Positions 11,679 through 15,957 of a stretch of DNA of 15,957 nucleotides are shown piece by piece (within the stretch, counting starts at the first letter, position 1; the number at the start of each line of letters is the position of its first letter). The notes under the pieces are model-generated. The model had not been told where the DNA came from, ran no database searches, and saw only the letters and a program-made list of their open reading frames with translations. Source of the DNA: Methanobrevibacter sp. (GTDB lineage: Archaea > Methanobacteriota > Methanobacteria > Methanobacteriales > Methanobacteriaceae); contig JADLKP010000030.1 of assembly GCA_016838945.1 (NCBI GenBank), positions 1 to 15,957 of the forward strand. Reading direction: 5' to 3'. The position numbers and the translations under genes are program-made.

Positions 11679-12371
11679 ATGATTTATTCAAAAGAAATTG
11701 AAAATATGTGTCCTGTTCATAAGGGAGCAGACCATGGTCCTGCACCTATTCCTGAAGAGGGAAGATGGGTCAAATCCAAGGAAATCAGTGACATTTCCGG
11801 ACTCACTCATGGTATCGGATGGTGTGCACCTCAACAAGGATGCTGCAAATTAACCTTAAATGTTAAGGAAGGAATCATCGAAGAGGCATTGGTGGAAACT
11901 ATCGGATGCTCTGGTATGACTCATTCTGCAGCTATGGCTGGTGAAATTCTTGTTGGAAAGACAATCCTTGAAGCATTGAATACAGACCTTGTATGTGATG
12001 CAATCAACACAGCTATGCGTGAATTATTCTTGCAAATTGTTTATGGTAGAACACAATCTGCATTTTCAGAAGGAGGTCTTCCAGTTGGGGCTGGCCTTGA
12101 AGACTTAGGAAAAGGTCACAGATCCCAAGTTGGAACCATCTACTCAACAAAAGCAAAAGGACCAAGATACTTGGAACTCACTGAAGGTTACATCACTGAA
12201 ATAGCACTTGACGAAGATGATGAAATCATCGGATACAAATACATCAATATGGGGGTTATGCTTGACCTTATCAAAGATGGCACAGACCCTGCAGAAGCAA
12301 TCGAAAAGGCAAGCGGCCAATATGGAAGATTTGATGATGGGGTTAAGACAATTGACCCAAGGAAGGAATAG
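11679..12371 (+). CDS. NifU-like iron-sulfur scaffold-related protein paired with GGGtGRT protein
   Basis: A 230-residue protein with resemblance to NifU/IscU N-terminal scaffolds: GIIEEALVETIGCSGMTHSAAMAGEILVGKTILEAL (about residues 65-100) copies the scaffold pattern around a conserved cysteine (Cys77). Further cysteines are Cys11 (MCPVH), Cys49 and the pair Cys55-Cys56 (WCAPQQGCC), enough to hold a cluster. The C-terminal 75 residues (LELTEGYITEIALDEDDEIIGYKYI) are not a standard NifU part. The product is usually annotated as an iron-sulfur cluster assembly scaffold-like protein; its real role is not established. ATG 11679 is chosen: GTGGAGAT is its ribosome-binding site, and an in-frame GTG at 11667 lies inside that. 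The next gene starts 11 bases after the stop, so the pair is co-translated. Confidence 0.78.
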   Translation: MIYSKEIENMCPVHKGADHGPAPIPEEGRWVKSKEISDISGLTHGIGWCAPQQGCCKLTLNVKEGIIEEALVETIGCSGMTHSAAMAGEILVGKTILEALNTDLVCDAINTAMRELFLQIVYGRTQSAFSEGGLPVGAGLEDLGKGHRSQVGTIYSTKAKGPRYLELTEGYITEIALDEDDEIIGYKYINMGVMLDLIKDGTDPAEAIEKASGQYGRFDDGVKTIDPRKE

Positions 12372-12382
12372 GAGGAATTATT

Positions 12383-13381
12383 ATGAGTTTATTTGAAAGT
12401 TATGAAAGAAGAATAGATCAAATAGTTCCTGTTTTTGAAAAATATGGCATTAAGGACTTCGAAGAAGCAAAGGCCATTTGTAATGAAAAAGGATTTGACC
12501 CTTATGAAATTGTAAAGTCCGTTCAACCAATTTGTTTTGAAAATGCTTGTTGGGCTTATACTCTTGGTGCAGCTATTGCAATCAAAAAGGACTGCAAAAA
12601 GGCAAGTGATGCAGCAACTGCAATCGGTGAAGCATTGCAGGCATTCTGTATTCCTGGAAGTGTTGCTGATGACAGAAAAGTAGGTTTAGGTCATGGTAAT
12701 CTCGCATCCATGTTGCTTAGTGAGGAAAGCGAATGTTTCGCATTCTTAGCCGGTCACGAAAGTTTTGCTGCAGCAGAAGGTGCAATAGGTATTGCAAACT
12801 CTGCAAATAAGGTTAGAAAAGAACCACTAAGAGTTATCTTAAACGGTTTAGGCAAAGATGCAGCATTGATCATTTCAAGAATCAATGGATTCACTTATGT
12901 TCAAACCGAGTTCGACTACTTCACCGGTGAAGTGAAAGTAGTTAGAGAAAAGGCTTATTCCGATGGTGAAAGATCAAAAGTCAGATGCTACGGTGCAGAT
13001 GATGTAAGGGAAGGTGTAGCTATCATGCACCTTGAAGGAGTTGACGTATCAATCACAGGTAACTCAACAAACCCTACAAGATTCCAACACCCAGTAGCTG
13101 GAACCTATAAGAAGGAATGTGTCCTCGAAGGCAAAAAGTACTTCTCTGTTGCTTCTGGTGGAGGAACTGGAAGAACCTTGCACCCAGACAATATGGCAGC
13201 AGGGCCTGCATCCTATGGTATGACTGACACTTTAGGAAGAATGCACTCTGATGCCCAATTTGCCGGTTCAAGTTCCGTACCTGCCCACGTGGAAATGATG
13301 GGATTGATTGGTATGGGCAATAACCCTATGGTTGGTGCAACTGTAGCAGTTGCAGTGGCTGTAGAAGAAGCTTTAAAATAG
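12383..13381 (+). CDS. GGGtGRT family protein
   Basis: A 332-residue member of the GGGtGRT family, named from its signature, here GGGTGRT at residues 259-265 within VASGGGTGRTLHPDNMAAGPASYGM. Other conserved-looking parts are SVQPICFENACWAYTLGAAIAIKK (Cys51, Cys56), GHGNLASMLLSEESECFAFLAGHESFAAAEGAIG (about 104-136) and VTITGNST-like VSITGNSTNPTRFQHPVAGTYKKEC. The glycine-rich signature suggests nucleotide or cofactor binding, but no biochemical function is known to me. It is strongly linked to the NifU-like gene directly upstream (11-base gap, AGGAGGA ribosome-binding site), a pair often seen in anaerobic bacteria such as clostridia. A joint role in metal-cluster or cofactor handling is an inference. 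A strong terminator overlaps the stop codon. Confidence 0.88.
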   Translation: MSLFESYERRIDQIVPVFEKYGIKDFEEAKAICNEKGFDPYEIVKSVQPICFENACWAYTLGAAIAIKKDCKKASDAATAIGEALQAFCIPGSVADDRKVGLGHGNLASMLLSEESECFAFLAGHESFAAAEGAIGIANSANKVRKEPLRVILNGLGKDAALIISRINGFTYVQTEFDYFTGEVKVVREKAYSDGERSKVRCYGADDVREGVAIMHLEGVDVSITGNSTNPTRFQHPVAGTYKKECVLEGKKYFSVASGGGTGRTLHPDNMAAGPASYGMTDTLGRMHSDAQFAGSSSVPAHVEMMGLIGMGNNPMVGATVAVAVAVEEALK

Positions 13382-13430
13382 TTTAAATAATATTTAAACT
13401 ATTATTTTTATTATTTTTCTTTTTTTACTT
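13377..13430 (+). terminator. Hairpin terminator overlapping the GGGtGRT stop codon
   Basis: AATAGTTTAAAT (13377-13388) pairs perfectly with ATTTAAACTATT (13392-13403) around an AAT loop; the stem includes the TAG stop codon. Long T-runs follow to about 13430. Confidence 0.65.
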
Positions 13431-13506
13431 TTTTTCTAAAAGTTATTAGCTAATTTTTATTAAATTTTTACGGTTTTATATTTTTTTATTTTTTATACAT
13501 ACAATT

Positions 13507-13569
13507 ATATAGTATAAAACTATATTGATATATATAAAGCTAAATTAATTGAGTTATATATATATATAA
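13507..13569 (+). promoter_or_regulatory. Promoter region of the CMD-like gene
   Basis: A 7-bp inverted repeat ATATAGT / ATAAA / ACTATAT (13507-13525) is followed by a TATA-like GTTATATATATATATAAT (about 13552-13569). The expected start, near 13585, leaves almost no leader before ATG 13593, so either a more upstream TATA in the AT stretch is used or the mRNA is nearly leaderless. The GAGATGGA before the ATG is a weak ribosome-binding site. Confidence 0.35.
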
Positions 13570-13592
13570 TTTTTTTATTTTGAGATGGAATC

Positions 13593-14294
13593 ATGTCAAA
13601 TTTTACAGAAAAACAAAAAGAATTAGACCCGGAGTTTACTGGATTTTTTGACAGTTTTGCATTTGCTGAAGTGCCGGAAAGCAGTGGCATCGATGAAAAG
13701 ACAAGATATGTTGCAATTTTAGCAAGTCTTCTTGGATGTCAAGGAGTAAATGAGTTCAAGGCAATTCTTCCTCTTGCATTAAACTCATTAAGTCCAGTTG
13801 AAGTTAAGGAAATCCTTTATCAATCAACTGCCTATTTGGGTATTGGCAGAGTTTATCCATTTTTTGATGCTGCCAATGAGATAATGGAAAAGGAAAGTAT
13901 CGAACTTCCTCTTCCAAGTCAGTCAACCACTACTCCTGAAAATAGGTTAGAAAAGGGTATTGGTGTTCAAGTTGACTTGTTTGGAGATCAGATGGCAGAT
14001 TTTTGGAAAGCAAGTGATATCAATCGTTTCCTTGCAACAAATTGCTTTGGAGATTATTATACAAGAAAAGGGCTTGACTATAAAAATCGTGAACTTATTA
14101 CCTTTTGCTTTTTGGCATCATTGGGAGGCTGTGAACTTCAGCTTTTAGCTCATAGCCAAGCGAATTTTATGCAAGGCAATGACAAGGAATTTTTAATTGA
14201 AATAGTCTATCAATTAGTTCCATATATAGGTTATCCAAGGTCTTTAAATGCGATATCTATTGTAAATAAGGCTGCAGAAGAATTTGAAAAGTAA
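13593..14294 (+). CDS. Carboxymuconolactone decarboxylase-like protein (two CMD domains)
   Basis: 233 residues with two tandem CMD/AhpD-like units. Unit 1 spans about 32-100 (KTRYVAILASLLGCQGVNEFKAILPLAL ... YLGIGRVYPFFDA) and unit 2 about 160-230 (NRELITFCFLASLGGCELQLLAHSQANFMQGND ... VPYIGYPRSLNAI). The AhpD CxxC is missing: unit 1 has one cysteine (Cys49) and no histidine in its motif, unit 2 has Cys180 and His187. So classic peroxidase-linked thiol chemistry is unlikely in unit 1. The family is broad and the true reaction here is unknown. A cupin gene and an alpha/beta hydrolase follow on the same strand, a grouping common in gut bacteria. The likely role is metabolism or detoxification of small carbonyl or lactone compounds. 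Confidence 0.87.
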   Translation: MSNFTEKQKELDPEFTGFFDSFAFAEVPESSGIDEKTRYVAILASLLGCQGVNEFKAILPLALNSLSPVEVKEILYQSTAYLGIGRVYPFFDAANEIMEKESIELPLPSQSTTTPENRLEKGIGVQVDLFGDQMADFWKASDINRFLATNCFGDYYTRKGLDYKNRELITFCFLASLGGCELQLLAHSQANFMQGNDKEFLIEIVYQLVPYIGYPRSLNAISIVNKAAEEFEK

Positions 14295-14345
14295 ATTAAT
14301 ATTTTTTAACAATATTTTCATTTGATTGATAATAAAATTTCAAAA

Positions 14346-14369
14346 TCCCTATGCTTCTTAAAGGGAGGT
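14346..14369 (+). promoter_or_regulatory. SD-masking hairpin before the TTG-started cupin gene
   Basis: TCCCT (14346-14350) can pair with AGGGA (14362-14366), covering half of the GGGAGGT ribosome-binding site (14363-14369). Together with a TTG start at 14376 this may lower or tune translation. The stem is only 5 bp, so it is weak. Confidence 0.3.
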
Positions 14370-14375
14370 TTTTAA

Positions 14376-14813
14376 TTGAAATATGAAGACAAAGAAGAAT
14401 TTAATGAAGAGAACACCTTTGGGATTGGCATTCCAAATGATGCTTATGCACTATATTTTATAGGAAATTCCTATTTGAATCCGTTAAATGAAATCGGTGA
14501 ATCTGCTGTTTTTGTAGCAAATGTCACCTTTGAACCGGGATGCAGGAATAACTGGCATATCCACAAGGCAAGTAGTGGAGGAGGTCAAATATTGCTCTGC
14601 ACTGCTGGTGAAGGTTGGTATCAGGAAGAAGGCGAAGATCCAGTCAGTCTTGTACCTGGAACAGTCATTACAATCCAACCTAATGTGAAGCATTGGCATG
14701 GAGCAAAAAAGGACTCTTGGTTTGCACATATTGCTGTTGAAGTTCCTGGCGAAGATGCTGAAGCCGAATGGCTAGAAAAAGTTGAAGATGAGTATTATAA
14801 TTCATTAGAATAA
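14376..14813 (+). CDS. Cupin-domain protein (TTG start)
   Basis: A 145-residue single-domain cupin. The metal-site residues are visible: cupin motif 1 NNWHIHKASSGGGQILLCTAGEG with His61, His63 and Gln71 (the position where many cupins have Glu), and motif 2 PGTVITIQPNVKHWHGAKKD with His106. His108 and His118 (WFAHIAVE) are nearby. Such small cupins are usually metal-dependent and often sit beside CMD-like proteins. The start is TTG 14376, with GGGAGGT six bases upstream; the nearby ATG is out of frame. It begins 81 bp after the CMD gene and ends 40 bp before the hydrolase, so the three are probably expressed together. The substrate is unknown. Confidence 0.87.
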   Translation: MKYEDKEEFNEENTFGIGIPNDAYALYFIGNSYLNPLNEIGESAVFVANVTFEPGCRNNWHIHKASSGGGQILLCTAGEGWYQEEGEDPVSLVPGTVITIQPNVKHWHGAKKDSWFAHIAVEVPGEDAEAEWLEKVEDEYYNSLE

Positions 14814-14853
14814 TTATAAATAAAAATAGTAATGTCTATTAAAAGATGATAAA

Positions 14854-15828
14854 ATGAAATGTGAAAAATTAGATTTAACAAAGGAATGGGATAAGGTTTT
14901 CCCAAAAAGAGATGATGTAGACCATGAAAAGGTCACATTTGTAAATAGATATGGAATCACTTTAGCTGCTGATTTATACAAGCCAAAAGGTGAGACAGGC
15001 AAATTTGCAGCTATTGCTGTAAGTGGTCCTTTTGGTGCTGTGAAAGAACAGGTCTCTGGTCTTTATGCCCAGGAACTTGCTGCAAGAGGATTTTTAACAA
15101 TAGCATTTGACCCATCATTTACAGGTGAAAGTGGAGGACATCCTCGATTTATGGCTTCTCCTGATATAAATACGGAAGATTTCCAAGCTGCTGTTGACTT
15201 CTTGTCTTGTCATGATGAAGTGGACCCTGAAAGAATAGGCATTTTAGGAGTCTGCGGTTGGGGAGGAATGGCATTGAATGCTGCAAGCATTGATACAAGA
15301 ATCAAGGCTACAGTAACCTCTACAATGTATAATATGACCCGTATAAATGCAAAAGGATATTATGATGAAGCGGATACTGCAGACGCTAGATATGAAATGA
15401 AAGTTGCATTGAACAAGCAAAGGACTGAAGACTATAAGAATGGCGAATATGCAAGAGCCGGTGGTGTGGTTAAGGAACTTACAGGGGACCTTCCTCAATT
15501 TGTAGTGGATTATCATAACTATTATATTGAAGAATTAGGTTATCATCCACGTTCTCCAGGTTCCAATGATGGTTGGAATGTAACCGGGTGCATGTCCTTT
15601 ATTTCACAGCCTATCATTGCATATAGCGATGAAATCAGAACTCCTATTTTGATGATTCATGGTGAAAATGCTCATTCAAGATACTTTTCAGAAGATGAAT
15701 TTGCTAAATTGACTGGTGACAATAAGGAATTGATGATAATTCCTGGTGCTGTTCACACTGATTTGTATTATAAGGTGGATATAATCCCATTTGATAAAAT
15801 AGAAGAGTTTTATAATAAATATTTATAA
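14854..15828 (+). CDS. Alpha/beta hydrolase with a cysteine nucleophile (dienelactone hydrolase-like)
   Basis: 324 residues with the alpha/beta-hydrolase fold. An oxyanion region is at AAIAVSGPFGAVKEQ (52-66). The nucleophile elbow GVCGWGG (132-138) has Cys134 where most hydrolases have Ser, as in dienelactone hydrolase and a group of anaerobe hydrolases. The second half has PILMIHGENAHSRYFSEDEF (264-283), with Glu271 as a candidate acid, and GAVHTDLYY (298-306) with His301 as the catalytic base. A lid-like insert (about 160-250) separates the halves. No signal peptide is visible, so it is cytoplasmic. GATGAT lies three bases before ATG 14854. With CMD-like and cupin neighbours it suggests processing of a lactone or ester compound; the substrate is not deducible. 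Confidence 0.88.
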   Translation: MKCEKLDLTKEWDKVFPKRDDVDHEKVTFVNRYGITLAADLYKPKGETGKFAAIAVSGPFGAVKEQVSGLYAQELAARGFLTIAFDPSFTGESGGHPRFMASPDINTEDFQAAVDFLSCHDEVDPERIGILGVCGWGGMALNAASIDTRIKATVTSTMYNMTRINAKGYYDEADTADARYEMKVALNKQRTEDYKNGEYARAGGVVKELTGDLPQFVVDYHNYYIEELGYHPRSPGSNDGWNVTGCMSFISQPIIAYSDEIRTPILMIHGENAHSRYFSEDEFAKLTGDNKELMIIPGAVHTDLYYKVDIIPFDKIEEFYNKYL

Positions 15829-15957
15829 TTAATTTTTTAATTTGCTTTTTTATTTTTTTATTATTTATTTCTTTTATTTTTTATTTTTTTATTAACTTAT
15901 TTCTTTTATTTTTTATTTTTTTATTAAATTTTTATTAGTTTATTTCTTTATTTTCCT
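15829..15957 (+). repeat. T-rich tail with 32-bp tandem repeat after the hydrolase
   Basis: A unit of 32 bp starting TTATTTCTTTTATTTT and ending TTTTATTAA occurs at 15865-15896 and 15897-15928, with a partial third copy from about 15939 to the window end. The whole tail is T-rich with repeated T6-T7 runs and no coding potential. It resembles the array after hisH in position and composition, but the unit sequence and length differ. Confidence 0.8.

Noticed and set aside
12208..12396. A 62-codon frame overlapping the end of the NifU-like gene and the start of the GGGtGRT gene.
   Set aside because: It overlaps two well supported genes and has no plausible start signal.

Overview
The window comes from a low-GC methanogenic archaeon, almost certainly Methanobrevibacter or a close relative in the Methanobacteriales. 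The evidence is the archaeal information-processing block (PCNA, a Gins51-like protein, L44e, S27e, aIF2-alpha, Nop10, PAC2), a CfbD enzyme specific to coenzyme F430 synthesis, TATA-type promoters, very AT-rich spacers, and short-spaced GGTGAT/GATGAT ribosome-binding sites. Every confidently called gene lies on the + strand. The one proposed minus-strand gene is a 38-residue peptide.

Layout. (1) 1-5610: pcn (sliding clamp) with a strong hairpin/T-tract terminator; a Gins51-type replication protein whose two conserved ends are separated by a linker of about 310 residues, mostly acidic; L44e-S27e; aIF2-alpha (TTG start)-Nop10 (56 aa); and a PAC2-family proteasome assembly chaperone closed by a UUC-loop hairpin. 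(2) 5611-6401: a spacer of about 800 bp that is not empty. It holds a candidate two-hairpin RNA on +, a candidate 38-aa membrane peptide on -, and a shared, self-complementary TATA element between them, plus a separate long inverted repeat. (3) 6402-9490: housekeeping genes: an Obg/YchF-type GTPase with a TGS domain, CfbD and HisH. (4) 9491-11573: a 33-bp tandem array of nearly six copies, a membrane-anchored thioredoxin-fold protein followed by a minimal CcdA (a small extracytoplasmic thiol-redox module), then a spacer with a candidate small RNA and an unrecognised 72-aa membrane protein preceded by an overlapping 24-codon frame. (5) 11679-15828: two groups that look accessory and are related to genes of gut anaerobes: a NifU-like protein with a GGGtGRT-family protein, and a carboxymuconolactone-decarboxylase-like / cupin / alpha-beta hydrolase cluster. 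(6) 15829-15957: a T-rich tail with a 32-bp tandem repeat.

How it works together. The first block serves replication (clamp and GINS), translation (ribosomal proteins, initiation factor), rRNA modification (Nop10) and protein turnover (PAC2). The most distinctive protein is the linker-expanded Gins51, because it lies beside the clamp gene and carries two similar N-x-I-F-x-x-P short motifs in its linker. Tandem repeats of 27-33 bp recur right behind stop codons (after gins51, S27e, hisH and the last hydrolase), which may reflect multiplied T-tract terminators. Ribosome-binding sites also change style: GGTGAT-like in most of the core genes, GGAGG-like in several accessory genes. All functional calls rest on reading motifs by eye; no database search was possible.
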